Assembly: GCF_004358105.1 (NCBI RefSeq)
Contig: NZ_SMYL01000001.1
Location: 62,001 to 126,000 of the forward strand
DNA: 64,000 bases
Source: Sapientia aquatica
Lineage (GTDB): Bacteria; Pseudomonadota; Gammaproteobacteria; Burkholderiales; Burkholderiaceae_D
Direction of reading: 5' to 3'
Each line of letters starts with the position of its first letter. Position 1 is the first letter of the stretch. The notes under the pieces were generated by a model. That model made no database searches. It was given only the letters and a program-made list of their open reading frames with translations, and had not been told where the DNA came from. The position numbers were made by a program, and so were the translations under genes. Of the stretch, positions 37,072 through 46,399 are shown piece by piece.

Positions 37072-38382
37072 ATGGCAGAAATGACAAAACTCGTTGCAAT
37101 TGACCAAGTCAAGATTGGTATGTTTATCAAACTTGATTTGAGTTGGTTTGAGCATTCGTTCCCGATGAGTTCGTTCAAGATCACCAATGAGCAGCAAATC
37201 CAGGATTTGATTGCGTTGAAATTGAAGCATGTGCGCTACATTCCCGCCAAAACCGATCCCGCCGCGTTGCGTTTAATCGAACCGGCCCACAATGAGACGC
37301 CCAAAGCGCTGGACTCTGATCGGGCGCCGGCGAATGTTTTCGATAGCATTATCGCTGCTAAAAAAGCGCGCTTCGAAAAACTCCAGCTCCAACGGGAAGA
37401 GATTGCGCGCTGCGAAGCCAAGTTTATAAAAGCCTCGGCGGTGGTAAAAAATATCAACAAATTTATCTTCTCCAAGCCCAAAGAAACGCTGGTCGAAGCG
37501 GGGCAATTAATTGATAGCATTGCCGATGTTTTTTTAACCGGCAACGACGCGATCATGCATTTGATTCAGCAGAGTGAGGGAACGGAAGAATTGTATTTTC
37601 ACGCGCTCAATGTGTCGGTATTAGCGATGATGTTGGCGCATGAAATGAACTGCACTGAAGCGCAAATGAAAGTCATTGGGATGGCCGCATTATTCCATGA
37701 TTTAGGCAAGACCAAAATCCCCGATCAGGTCAATAAAAAAATTACGCCGCTGACCAAGCCTGAGCAAAATTTACTCGAACTCCATCCTGTGTACGGTGTG
37801 GAAATCGGACGGGTAGCGGGGATGGATAAAGTGACGTTAGACGTGATGGCCAATCATCATGAGTACATGGATGGCAGTGGTTATCCCAACAGATTAAAGG
37901 GCGATGGATTGAGTTTGCCGACTCGCATTATCACTGTGGCTAATGTGTACGATAATTTGTGCAATCACATTGATTTCCACCAATCGATGACGCCGCACGA
38001 AGCGCTATCAATTATGTATGCCCATCGCAAGTCACAATTTGATCCTGCCGTCATGGGTGTGTTAATTAAAAGTTTAGGTGTCTATCCACCGGGAACCTTG
38101 GTGCGTCTTTCTAACGACGCCATTGGTCTGGTGATGAACGTCAATGTCGGCATGCCCTTGCGTCCGCGTATTTTAGTGTACGACGATGAGATTCCTAAAA
38201 AGGAAGCGATTATTTTAGATTTGTCGGCAGAAAGTAGCGAGCTAGCCATTACGGGCAGTATTCGTCCCGGACTGCTTCCTAAAGCGATTTTTGACTATTT
38301 AAATCCGCGCAAGCGCGTGAGTTTTTATATGGATTCCAAAATCAAAAATGTGTCGGCCGCGACATTAAGCGGCGACGTCTAG
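37072..38382 (+). CDS. HD-GYP c-di-GMP phosphodiesterase with DUF3391 domain, copy 1
   Basis: A 436-residue cytoplasmic protein. The N-terminal DUF3391 domain (VAIDQVKIGMFIKLDLSWFEHSF...) precedes an HD-GYP domain, which hydrolyses cyclic di-GMP. The HD pair is AALFHDLGKTKIP, followed by NHHEYMDGSGYPNRLKGD. Downstream the usual 'DRPY' segment is not typical (YDNLCNHIDFHQSMTP). A second copy lies at 53009. The histidine kinase gene starts 24 bases later, so the two may act in one pathway. Confidence 0.92.
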   Translation: MAEMTKLVAIDQVKIGMFIKLDLSWFEHSFPMSSFKITNEQQIQDLIALKLKHVRYIPAKTDPAALRLIEPAHNETPKALDSDRAPANVFDSIIAAKKARFEKLQLQREEIARCEAKFIKASAVVKNINKFIFSKPKETLVEAGQLIDSIADVFLTGNDAIMHLIQQSEGTEELYFHALNVSVLAMMLAHEMNCTEAQMKVIGMAALFHDLGKTKIPDQVNKKITPLTKPEQNLLELHPVYGVEIGRVAGMDKVTLDVMANHHEYMDGSGYPNRLKGDGLSLPTRIITVANVYDNLCNHIDFHQSMTPHEALSIMYAHRKSQFDPAVMGVLIKSLGVYPPGTLVRLSNDAIGLVMNVNVGMPLRPRILVYDDEIPKKEAIILDLSAESSELAITGSIRPGLLPKAIFDYLNPRKRVSFYMDSKIKNVSAATLSGDV

Positions 38383-38406
38383 GGCGTCCTTAGCGCGATT
38401 ATTATT

Positions 38407-40359
38407 ATGGAAAAGTCGATGTCATCAAACGAACAACCGCCACTGCAACAGAGTGGCTCCGCAGTGCCACCGATGAGCGCCAGTTTGCTGCGCGCGATCA
38501 TTGATAGTGGACGCGAAGCTGTCTTGGTCGTCGATGCGGCCAATTTGACACTAGTCGATGTCAGCGCCAAGGCCTGCCAATTGCTGGGATATCAACGCGA
38601 CGAATTAATCCGCAAAACGTTGTCCAGCGTGGAGTGCTCGCTGCTGGATGTGTTCTTTTGGGATGAGCTAAGTCGGCAAGGCTCGTTTGAGGGAGTACGG
38701 GTTGCGGAAACCGAATGGATGCGGTGCGATGGAACGGCTTTTCATGTTGAAAAACAGGTGTCAACGTATTCGGAAAACGGCGCGGATTTTTGGATTATTC
38801 ATGCCTATGATTTGACGGCGCGGCGTAAAACCGATCAGCAACATTTGCAGTTGGTGTCGCAATTACAAAGCGCATTGGAATCGACCGCCGAGGGGATTTT
38901 ATCCATTGATTTATTGGGCAATGTGATTAACTTTAATCGCCGCTTTGCGCTCATGTGGGGGCTGCCCGATACGCTGTTTGCGGAAGATAATTCGCACCGT
39001 ATGTGGGAACATATCTTATCCACCTTGACCGATGACACTGACTTGATCGCCAGCCTAGAGCGCTCACAAATTGAGCAGCATATTGACACTGAAGATTTCT
39101 TAACGCTGCGCGATGGCCGTGTTTTTATCTGCGTATCTAAACCCGAATTTGTGCGCGACAGTTTAATTGGTCGCGTCTTTAGCGTGCGCGATATCACCAC
39201 CATTAAACGCATTGAAACCGATTTGTTAGCGGCTCGCGACATCGCTGAGCAAGCCAGCATCGACAAATCTGCCATGCTGGATGCATTGCAGGTGAGCGAA
39301 TCGCGGCTGCGTCGTTTAGTCAATTCAAGTTTAATTGGCATTATGCAGGGCGAGGTCAATGGCACCGTTTTTGAGGCTAACGATGTGCTGCTCAATCTGA
39401 TTGGACTGGATCAGCAAAAATTTGCCGAGCAGGGCTTGAATTGGCACCAACTAACTTGCCATTCAGCGCATACCTTTTACGAAAACAAGCTCAAAGATTT
39501 GCAACTGTTGGGACAAACGCCGCCGTTTGAAGTGGAGTTAATCCGCGCCGATGGCAGCACTATTCCCACCATGATTGGCTTGGCTAAATTAGAAGGTTCG
39601 ACCACCGAATGGGTCGGGTTTGTCTTGGATTTAACCAAGCAGCGGGAATCCGATCGAATTAAAGCCGATTTTATTTCAGTGGTCAGCCATGAGTTGCGCA
39701 CGCCATTGACGTCGATTCATGGATCGCTCGGGTTGATCGATAGCGGCGTTTGCGGCGCATTACCCGAGGGGGCGAAGAATCTGGTGTCCATCGCGCTAAA
39801 GAACAGCCAACGCTTGGGCGTATTGGTCAACGATTTGCTGGATATGGAAAAGCTCGCCAGCGGTAAGATGACCATGCATATCGAGCGGCTCAATTTAATC
39901 GCGGTAACTAAGCAAGCTATCGAAGCCAATACCGGTTATGCACAAAGTTCGGATATTAGTTTCGTTTTCATGCAGCATCCCAAACAAGCTTGGGCGCTGG
40001 GCGACACCAATCGTTTGATGCAGGTGTTCGCAAATCTGTTGTCAAATGCGGTGAAATTTTCCCACTCGGGCGGTGTAGTGGAGGTTAGGCTGCTCGATGT
40101 TGACGGAGTCTATAAAGTCGAAATTCATGATCACGGTGTTGGGATTGAAGATAAATTTAAAGAACGTATTTTTAAGAAATTTGCTCAAGCCGATGATGGC
40201 AATACCCGCCGTCAAGGTGGTACCGGACTGGGGCTCAATATCACCAAACGTTTGGTTGAAAAAATGGGCGGTGAAATCGGCTTTCGCAGCCAAGTCGGAG
40301 TTGGCAGCGTGTTTTGGTTTACGGTTTTATCGGGAGTTCAGCGGGTCAGCGATCGATAA
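38407..40359 (+). CDS. PAS-domain sensor histidine kinase
   Basis: A 650-residue kinase with no membrane segment visible. Three PAS domains lie at about residues 25-140, 155-265 and 300-415. They are followed by HisKA (FISVVSHELRTPLTSIHGSLGLI, phospho-His near residue 425) and the ATPase domain: N box NLLSNAVKFS, G1 DHGVGIEDKF, F box IFKKFAQAD, G2 GGTGLGLNI. Start at ATG 38407; ATG 38419 with GGAAAAG upstream is an equally likely start. No receiver domain or partner regulator is encoded beside it, so it probably works with a distant regulator. Confidence 0.93.
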   Translation: MEKSMSSNEQPPLQQSGSAVPPMSASLLRAIIDSGREAVLVVDAANLTLVDVSAKACQLLGYQRDELIRKTLSSVECSLLDVFFWDELSRQGSFEGVRVAETEWMRCDGTAFHVEKQVSTYSENGADFWIIHAYDLTARRKTDQQHLQLVSQLQSALESTAEGILSIDLLGNVINFNRRFALMWGLPDTLFAEDNSHRMWEHILSTLTDDTDLIASLERSQIEQHIDTEDFLTLRDGRVFICVSKPEFVRDSLIGRVFSVRDITTIKRIETDLLAARDIAEQASIDKSAMLDALQVSESRLRRLVNSSLIGIMQGEVNGTVFEANDVLLNLIGLDQQKFAEQGLNWHQLTCHSAHTFYENKLKDLQLLGQTPPFEVELIRADGSTIPTMIGLAKLEGSTTEWVGFVLDLTKQRESDRIKADFISVVSHELRTPLTSIHGSLGLIDSGVCGALPEGAKNLVSIALKNSQRLGVLVNDLLDMEKLASGKMTMHIERLNLIAVTKQAIEANTGYAQSSDISFVFMQHPKQAWALGDTNRLMQVFANLLSNAVKFSHSGGVVEVRLLDVDGVYKVEIHDHGVGIEDKFKERIFKKFAQADDGNTRRQGGTGLGLNITKRLVEKMGGEIGFRSQVGVGSVFWFTVLSGVQRVSDR

Positions 40360-40519
40360 TATATTGCTTAGAAAAATGTCATGAAGTGACTAAGTTTCCA
40401 ATATTTTTTAATAACTAATCGATGTTGAGACTTTGTTTCAATTTTCGTTGCCTCAAATCAGCAAAATTCGCCAGACATGCAATACAATAAATGTTCCCAC
40501 TTTTATTGGCTTTATTGAC

Positions 40520-40987
40520 ATGCAAAAATCAGTTTCCCTAGCCTCATTGCGTCATCGCGCCCAGTATTCCATCGCACGCGGCTTTACTTTGATCGAAATT
40601 ATGGTCGTTATCGCCATTCTGGGAATCATGGCCGCTGTGGTTGTCCCGAAAATCGTTGGCCGAACCGATACAGCCAAGATTGCCGCTGCCAAGCAAGATA
40701 TTACCGCGATCAAACAAGCGTTAATTTTGTATAAATTGGACAACCAACGCTACCCAACCACTGAGCAAGGCTTGCAAGCCTTGGTGACTAAGCCAACGAG
40801 CGGCCCAGCGGCCAATGGCTGGAACGCTAACGGTTATTTAGAAAAATTACCCAAAGATCCTTGGGGTAATCCTTACCAATATTTATCGCCCGGCGTCAAA
40901 GGCGATATCGATATTTTCTCCTACGGTGCTGACGGCCAACCTGGCGGAGAAGGCCTGGACGCGGACATCGGTTCTTGGGATTTATAG
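40520..40987 (+). CDS. gspG: Type II secretion major pseudopilin
   Basis: A 155-residue prepilin-like protein that forms the T2SS pseudopilus. ATG 40520 gives a leader with ARG before FTLIEIMVVIAILGIMAAVVVPKI, then the GspG signature DIxAIKQALILYKLDNQRYPTTEQGL and a calcium-site C-terminus (YLSPGVKGDIDIFSYGADGQPGGEG). A longer reading from 40433 lacks any role. It is the first gene of the operon, and its stop overlaps the GTG of gspH. Confidence 0.95.
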   Translation: MQKSVSLASLRHRAQYSIARGFTLIEIMVVIAILGIMAAVVVPKIVGRTDTAKIAAAKQDITAIKQALILYKLDNQRYPTTEQGLQALVTKPTSGPAANGWNANGYLEKLPKDPWGNPYQYLSPGVKGDIDIFSYGADGQPGGEGLDADIGSWDL

Positions 40988-41487
40988 TGCGTCGGCCTGC
41001 GCCGTTGATGTCATCGATCAAAACATTCAAACAAACGGCTGGCTTCACCTTATTGGAACTCATGGTGGTGCTGGTCGTAGTCGGTATTATGCTGGGCGTG
41101 GTGAGTCTCAACGCGATCCCCAACAAACATCAAAGTTTGCAAACCGATGCTCAACGCGTGGCGTTGTTGTTGCAGTTGGCGCGTGAAGAAGCCATTGTGC
41201 GTAATCGCCCGGTTGCCTTTGAGCTCGATGCCGAAAAGTTTCGCTTCTACGTGAAGGTTGATCAAAGCTGGCAATTAATTACCGACACTGATTTGTTCCG
41301 CGAACGTAGTTTTAAAAATTTCCCCTTAACGATCACCATGCAACCTGGCGGCGCAGCGCAAGTTTTGCCGTTAAAAATTATCTTTGGGCGCGAACCCGTT
41401 GATAAACCTTTTGTGTTGACCTTGGGTTTTGAAGATACTTCGGTCGCCATTAAAGCCGATGGATTGGGGCATTTTGTAGTGGAATAG
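40987..41487 (+). CDS. gspH: Type II secretion minor pseudopilin GspH
   Basis: About 166 residues from GTG 40987, which overlaps the gspG stop (TAGTG). The prepilin motif TAG/FTLLELMVVLVVVGIMLGVV is clear. DAQRVALLLQLAREEAIVRNRPVAFE is typical of GspH. This subunit sits at the pseudopilus tip region. Confidence 0.9.
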   Translation: MRRPAPLMSSIKTFKQTAGFTLLELMVVLVVVGIMLGVVSLNAIPNKHQSLQTDAQRVALLLQLAREEAIVRNRPVAFELDAEKFRFYVKVDQSWQLITDTDLFRERSFKNFPLTITMQPGGAAQVLPLKIIFGREPVDKPFVLTLGFEDTSVAIKADGLGHFVVE

Positions 41488-41547
41488 TTGAAGTGCTTTA
41501 GCGCTAGTGTTGGAACACGTTTTCACATCTATTTAGGCCGTTTATTT

Positions 41548-41937
41548 ATGCATTTGCTCAAATCGTCGATCAAGCAGCAAGTCGGTTTTACCCTGCTAGA
41601 AGTGCTAGTTGCGTTAGTTATCGTCGGCGTGGCGCTGGGTGCGAGTTTGCGCGCTGTCGGCAGCCTTACGCAAAATAGCGACCATTTGCGCGCGGCGATG
41701 ATGGCGACGTGGTCGGCAGAAAATCGCCTGGCGGAAATCCGATTGGCAAAAGCGTGGCCCAATATCGGACAAACGACCTTCTCCTGCCCACAAGATGATT
41801 TGCCGCTGACCTGCAAAGAAGAAGTGTTTGCCACGCCAAATCCCTCTTTTCGTCGTGTAGAAGTTAGCGTTGTTGATGATCGTTCGCCCGGTCAGCGCAT
41901 TATTAAATTAACCCAGGTCGTGCCGAATGCGTTATAG
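41548..41937 (+). CDS. gspI: Type II secretion minor pseudopilin GspI
   Basis: About 129 residues. The prepilin motif is QVG/FTLLEVLVALVIVGVALGASLRA. MMATWSAENRLAEIRLAKAWP is typical of GspI. ATG 41548 is chosen because it gives a short leader (MHLLKSSIKQQVG); a start at 41488 would lengthen it. The gene overlaps gspJ by 11 bases. Confidence 0.9.
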   Translation: MHLLKSSIKQQVGFTLLEVLVALVIVGVALGASLRAVGSLTQNSDHLRAAMMATWSAENRLAEIRLAKAWPNIGQTTFSCPQDDLPLTCKEEVFATPNPSFRRVEVSVVDDRSPGQRIIKLTQVVPNAL

Positions 41938-42673
41938 CCAGTGCCCTAAAAAATCCATCACCACCCAAGGGTTCACGCTGATTGAACTATTGGTGGCGAT
42001 CAGCATTTTGGCAATTGTCGCGGTGCTGGGTTGGCGTGGCTTGGATAGCATTGTGCGTAGCCGCGAAGTATTGACCGCCGAGCTTGAACAAACGCGCGGT
42101 TTGCAATTAACGTTTGCGCAATTGCAAAGCGATTGCACCAATAACGTCAATCCTGCCAACTACCCTAATTTGCCCGAAGGTTTATCGAGCTGGATTGAGC
42201 CGCAACGTTTTATTTTGATTCGCAATGTTTTTCCCGATGCGCAAGCGCCAGCCATGCAAGTGGTGACCTACCGTTTGAACGATGGAAATTTAACGCGCTT
42301 TGAATCGATCTCCACCCGTGACTTGAGTATGTTGAAGCAATTGCTGCAACAAGCCCGAACCCCGCCCGACCAGCAAGTTGAAGTGATTATGCAAAAAAAT
42401 GTCCAGAACATTGAATTCGTCGCTTGGCCGATTGGTTCTGGTAATGCTAATGCTGTTGCAGCAACCAGCAACAATGTCGTGGCACCCAGCGCCTCGAGCA
42501 GCCTAGGCGCAAGCGCAACCAGCAGCAACGCAGCCACATCTGGTAATCAAGCTGTCAATAATGGTATTCAGAATGGCGTGCCGACCAATACCACCACTGG
42601 CTTGCAAGTATCTTTGCAGTTAGAAAAGCACGATAAAAATATGCGCAAGATATTTATTTTGGGCGGCGCGTAA
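41927..42673 (+). CDS. gspJ: Type II secretion minor pseudopilin GspJ
   Basis: A 248-residue prepilin with TTQG/FTLIELLVAISILAIVAVLGWRGLDSI, the GspJ pattern. Residues about 170-225 form a Ser/Ala/Asn-rich low-complexity insert (SSSLGASATSSNAATSGN), which is longer than in most GspJ proteins and may be a flexible linker. The stop overlaps the gspK start (TAATG). Confidence 0.9.
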   Translation: MRYSQCPKKSITTQGFTLIELLVAISILAIVAVLGWRGLDSIVRSREVLTAELEQTRGLQLTFAQLQSDCTNNVNPANYPNLPEGLSSWIEPQRFILIRNVFPDAQAPAMQVVTYRLNDGNLTRFESISTRDLSMLKQLLQQARTPPDQQVEVIMQKNVQNIEFVAWPIGSGNANAVAATSNNVVAPSASSSLGASATSSNAATSGNQAVNNGIQNGVPTNTTTGLQVSLQLEKHDKNMRKIFILGGA

Positions 42674-43662
42674 TGCATTCAGTTCGATTAGCCCATTTCA
42701 AATTTATTCGATCCGCCCAGCAGCGCGGCGTCGCGATTGTCACGGCGCTCTTGCTCACGGCGCTGGCGATTACGATCGTGACGAGTTTATTTGGGCAGCA
42801 AAATGTGCAAGTTCGCTCGATTGAAAATCAACGTTTGCAATTGCAAAAGCAATGGGTGATTCGCGGTGCATTGGATTGGGCGCGTTTGATTTTGCGTGAA
42901 GATGCGCGGCTGAATCAGGTTGATTATATCGGCGAGCCTTGGTCGGTGCCCTTGGAAGATACTCGCTTGGATCAGTATTTGGATAATGGCCGCGACAGCA
43001 CGGATGCGACCGATGCAACCTTATCTGGCTATGTGATTGACGCACAATCGCGCTTGAATCTGACTAATTTAGCATCCAACGGCGTTGTTGAACCCAAGAT
43101 GCTGGCGGCGTTTGAGCGCTTGTTAAGTGCCCAAGGGATGGACAGTGGCTTGGCTTCTGGCGCAGCGCAGGCGGTGGCTTCCAGCCAATCGCAGGCGGCG
43201 CAATTTAATCCGGACGGCAGCGTTGGCGCAGCAGGCGTTTCAGCTAAAGTTTTAGCATTAACACAAGTCGATGATTTGTTGTCAGTAGCGGGATTTACTC
43301 CGGCTGCTGTCGCCAAATTAAAGGACTTGGTTGTATTTTTGCCGGTGCAAACGGCAATCAATGTAAATACGGCTTCAGCCCAAGTTATTTCGGCTAGAAT
43401 TGCGGGCATCTCTTTGTCAGACGCTCAACAATTAGTCACGTCTAGGGATCGCGCTTACTTCAAAGATTTGGCTGATTTTGGGGCGCGCTGGGTCAACAGC
43501 AAAGTCCCAGTGCCGAGTGTGGCGGAAGTCAATACCCAGACTAATTACTTTATTGTGCACGGCAAAGTAAGGATTGATCGTTCTTCGCTGGATGTTGATG
43601 CGCTGGTCGAACGCGCTCCGGTCAGCGGCAATACGCGTATTGTTTGGGTAAGAGAAAATTGA
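42673..43662 (+). CDS. gspK: Type II secretion minor pseudopilin GspK
   Basis: A 329-residue large minor pseudopilin capping the pseudopilus. QQRG/VAIVTALLLTALAITIVTSLF lacks Glu5, as expected for GspK. The alpha-helical domain includes NVNTASAQVISARIAGISLSDAQQLV, the typical T2SSK helix-hairpin-like motif. It overlaps gspJ by one base. Confidence 0.93.
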   Translation: MHSVRLAHFKFIRSAQQRGVAIVTALLLTALAITIVTSLFGQQNVQVRSIENQRLQLQKQWVIRGALDWARLILREDARLNQVDYIGEPWSVPLEDTRLDQYLDNGRDSTDATDATLSGYVIDAQSRLNLTNLASNGVVEPKMLAAFERLLSAQGMDSGLASGAAQAVASSQSQAAQFNPDGSVGAAGVSAKVLALTQVDDLLSVAGFTPAAVAKLKDLVVFLPVQTAINVNTASAQVISARIAGISLSDAQQLVTSRDRAYFKDLADFGARWVNSKVPVPSVAEVNTQTNYFIVHGKVRIDRSSLDVDALVERAPVSGNTRIVWVREN

Positions 43663-43741
43663 ACACGGTTGAAAGATAATCTCAGGTTTGTGCCACAAAA
43701 TTGGTCAGTGAATATTATTAAAATTTACAAAGAATGACATC

Positions 43742-44977
43742 TTGAACACACTGTATTTACGCATTCCAGCAAAACACACCGCCCAATGGCCCAACACCGC
43801 AGTGGCCTTTGCACTTTGTTCGCAAGAAGGCGCGATCACTCGCGAAGGACGCAGCACACTGTCAGACTTGGCGGGCGTGATTGCTAAATCGGATGTGGTG
43901 CTATTGATTGCTGCCACCGATGTGACCTTGCTGGAATTAGTCATTCCGCCGATGCCTGAATCCAAACTCAAGCAAGCCTTGCCCAATTTGGTCGAAGATC
44001 AAATCATGGCTGACCCAGTCGATTGTGTTTTTATCGCTAGTGCAAAATCATCAGCCACCTCTGGTAAGCGCACTATCGCGGTTGCTCAGCGCAGTTGGCT
44101 CAGTGAATTATCGACTAGCTTGTTTGCATTGGGCGCTAACCAAATTAAAGCGTTTCCAGCCCAATTATGTTTGCCGGTTAAGGCTGACCAAACAACGGCC
44201 CGGATTGGCGATGCGGTACAAGATGGCAGCACCAATTTAACGCTGCGTTTCGATCAAGATCGCGGTTTGGGCATGTTGTTACCCGATGCGTCCGATGCGT
44301 TAGAACGCTTGACCACCTTATACATGATGGTGCCAAGCGGCTCGATTTTGTTGCAATTGCCGTCTGAATTAATTGCGGAATATAAATCAGTGATTGAAGC
44401 CAATCCGACCTGGTCAGAACGTACCGCATTACAAGCCTCAACCTGGGCTGGTACGATTCAACACGCCAAAACCGTGGGCGTCAATTTAATCGCTGGTTTG
44501 AACAGCGCACAAACCAATCGCATCCAATGGCAAATCTGGCGTTGGCCGTTAATCTTGGCGGCGCTTGTGGCGCTAGTAAATATCATTGGTCTCAATAGCG
44601 AATATTGGACCATGAAGCGCGAAGCGCAAACCTTGCGACTTGGGATTGCCCAAACATACAAAGCTACTTTTTCTAAAGATGCCGTTTTGTCGCCGCTCGA
44701 TCAAATGAAGAAAAACTTAGATTTGGCGCAGCGCAGTTCAGGTCAAGCAAGCCCCGATGATTTCACAATGCTGCTCACCCAATTTGGCGCTGCATGGCAA
44801 GCAGCACAGCAGGGTGGTGCTGCGAAATTAGTGTCGGTGGAATACAAAGATCACGCTTTATTGATAACAATTAAAGGCACGATGCCGCAGGCGCAACTAG
44901 AGACGATGCTGTCCGCGCGTGGCTTAAGCTTGAAGAAAAATAACGCAGAAGTTTGGCAAGTGAGAAACAGCAAATGA
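43742..44977 (+). CDS. gspL: Type II secretion inner-membrane protein GspL
   Basis: A 411-residue bitopic protein linking the GspE ATPase to the periplasm. It starts at TTG 43742 (MNTLYLRIPAK), which matches the usual GspL N-terminus. The cytoplasmic actin-like part is followed by one membrane helix (WPLILAALVALVNIIGLN, about residues 263-282) and a periplasmic ferredoxin-like domain. It overlaps gspM by four bases (ATGA). Confidence 0.92.
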   Translation: MNTLYLRIPAKHTAQWPNTAVAFALCSQEGAITREGRSTLSDLAGVIAKSDVVLLIAATDVTLLELVIPPMPESKLKQALPNLVEDQIMADPVDCVFIASAKSSATSGKRTIAVAQRSWLSELSTSLFALGANQIKAFPAQLCLPVKADQTTARIGDAVQDGSTNLTLRFDQDRGLGMLLPDASDALERLTTLYMMVPSGSILLQLPSELIAEYKSVIEANPTWSERTALQASTWAGTIQHAKTVGVNLIAGLNSAQTNRIQWQIWRWPLILAALVALVNIIGLNSEYWTMKREAQTLRLGIAQTYKATFSKDAVLSPLDQMKKNLDLAQRSSGQASPDDFTMLLTQFGAAWQAAQQGGAAKLVSVEYKDHALLITIKGTMPQAQLETMLSARGLSLKKNNAEVWQVRNSK

Positions 44978-45480
44978 CGCAATTTAAAACCGTATTAATG
45001 GATTCGTTCAGCCATTTCTGGGATGCGCGCCAAGAGCGCGAGCGTAGATATTTGACGATAGGCGCAGGGCTATTTGTGCTGATGCTCGTCTATTTAATCG
45101 CGATCGACCCAGCCTTAACTGGACGCGAACAGCTCCGAAAATCGCTACCGATTTTGCATCAACAAGCCGCGCAAATGCAGCAATATGCGCAGCAATATGC
45201 TGCCCTGCCAAGCGCCGACAGTCGGCACGAAGTGAGCCGCGATATGGTTGAATCGTCGATGGCGCAACAAGGCATTAAAGCGCAAACCTTATCGGTCAAT
45301 GACAACGTGGTGCGCGCACAAATTAACTCGACATCCATGTCTTCGCTACAGGCGTGGTTACTGGATATGCAAAAAAGTAGCAGCCTGTTTGTGGAAGAAA
45401 TCAAGATTACTGGCTTAGAAGGTGGACTAGTCTCGGCTACGTTAGTGTTGCGACAAACTGGTGGGAGCAATAGTAACTGA
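44974..45480 (+). CDS. gspM: Type II secretion inner-membrane protein GspM
   Basis: About 168 residues from ATG 44974, overlapping the gspL stop. A short cytoplasmic start (FWDARQERERRYL) precedes one membrane helix (LTIGAGLFVLMLVYLIAI), a coiled coil and a small periplasmic fold. It partners GspL. Confidence 0.9.
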   Translation: MTQFKTVLMDSFSHFWDARQERERRYLTIGAGLFVLMLVYLIAIDPALTGREQLRKSLPILHQQAAQMQQYAQQYAALPSADSRHEVSRDMVESSMAQQGIKAQTLSVNDNVVRAQINSTSMSSLQAWLLDMQKSSSLFVEEIKITGLEGGLVSATLVLRQTGGSNSN

Positions 45481-45599
45481 GGGGAGCTGAGAACAACGCA
45501 GGCCGACCAACGACAACAATGCGTGCAACACAAATGTCCGGCACAAGAATAAAAAATGAGTTAGATGCCAAAGGCTGTCAGTAATAAAGGGTTGAATGT

Positions 45600-46388
45600 G
45601 TGGCTAAATTAAGTTTAAAGCAAAAGTTTGCCTGCTTTGTATTGGGACTATGTTGTATCGCCTTGACCGTGATCTCGTTTGCTCCGGCAGTGTGGCTAGG
45701 CTCGATACTCGAGCGCCAAACAGACGGACGATTAGCCTTGGGAGATGCTCAAGGTAGCTTATGGAATGGATCGGCTTTTATCGGTGTGGCAGCGAACAAA
45801 ACGGGCGAATTAACGCCGTTGTTGCCTGGACGATTTGAATGGCATTTGTCCCCGATTATTTTGTTGGGGCAGGTGGAATTTGGATTAAAGAATACGGAAT
45901 CCTTGCAGCAAGCGATCACCGTGAGCGGCAACCTGAATCACGTTCAAGTCAGTCCTAGCGCAGTCGTGTTGCCGGCGGATCGCTTGAGTGGTTTAGGCGC
46001 TCCGTTAAACACGGTTAAGCCTTCCGGGAAAATGACCTTGTCATGGAGTCCATTGAGCTTGACGGTAGCGGACAATACGTTGGACGTGAATGGTTTGATG
46101 AAATTAGAGATGACAGAAATCGCTTCGGCGCTGTCGCCCATCAAACCATTGGGCTCGTATGTGATGGATTTTGTGTGGCACGGACAGCAAGCTGATTTGG
46201 ATTTAAAAACCGTGCAAGGCCCGTTGTTATTAAGCGGACGCGGTGGATTAAATCAAGGCCGTTTGCATTTCAGCGGGCAGGCGCAAGCCGAAGACGGACA
46301 AGAAGATAAGTTGCTTAATTTAATGAATTTGCTAGGACAACGCCGCGCAGGTGCGGATAAAAATGTGATTGCTTTAGAATTTAACTGA
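45600..46388 (+). CDS. gspN: Type II secretion protein GspN
   Basis: A 262-residue protein starting at GTG 45600 (MAKLSLKQKFACFVLGLCCIALTVISFAPAVWLGSILERQTDGRLALGDAQGSLWNGSA). One N-terminal membrane helix is followed by a periplasmic beta-rich domain; GDAQGSLWNGSA is the family motif. Its precise role in the T2SS is unclear. A 119-base gap separates it from gspM. Confidence 0.88.
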   Translation: MAKLSLKQKFACFVLGLCCIALTVISFAPAVWLGSILERQTDGRLALGDAQGSLWNGSAFIGVAANKTGELTPLLPGRFEWHLSPIILLGQVEFGLKNTESLQQAITVSGNLNHVQVSPSAVVLPADRLSGLGAPLNTVKPSGKMTLSWSPLSLTVADNTLDVNGLMKLEMTEIASALSPIKPLGSYVMDFVWHGQQADLDLKTVQGPLLLSGRGGLNQGRLHFSGQAQAEDGQEDKLLNLMNLLGQRRAGADKNVIALEFN

Positions 46389-46399
46389 AAACGACTCAA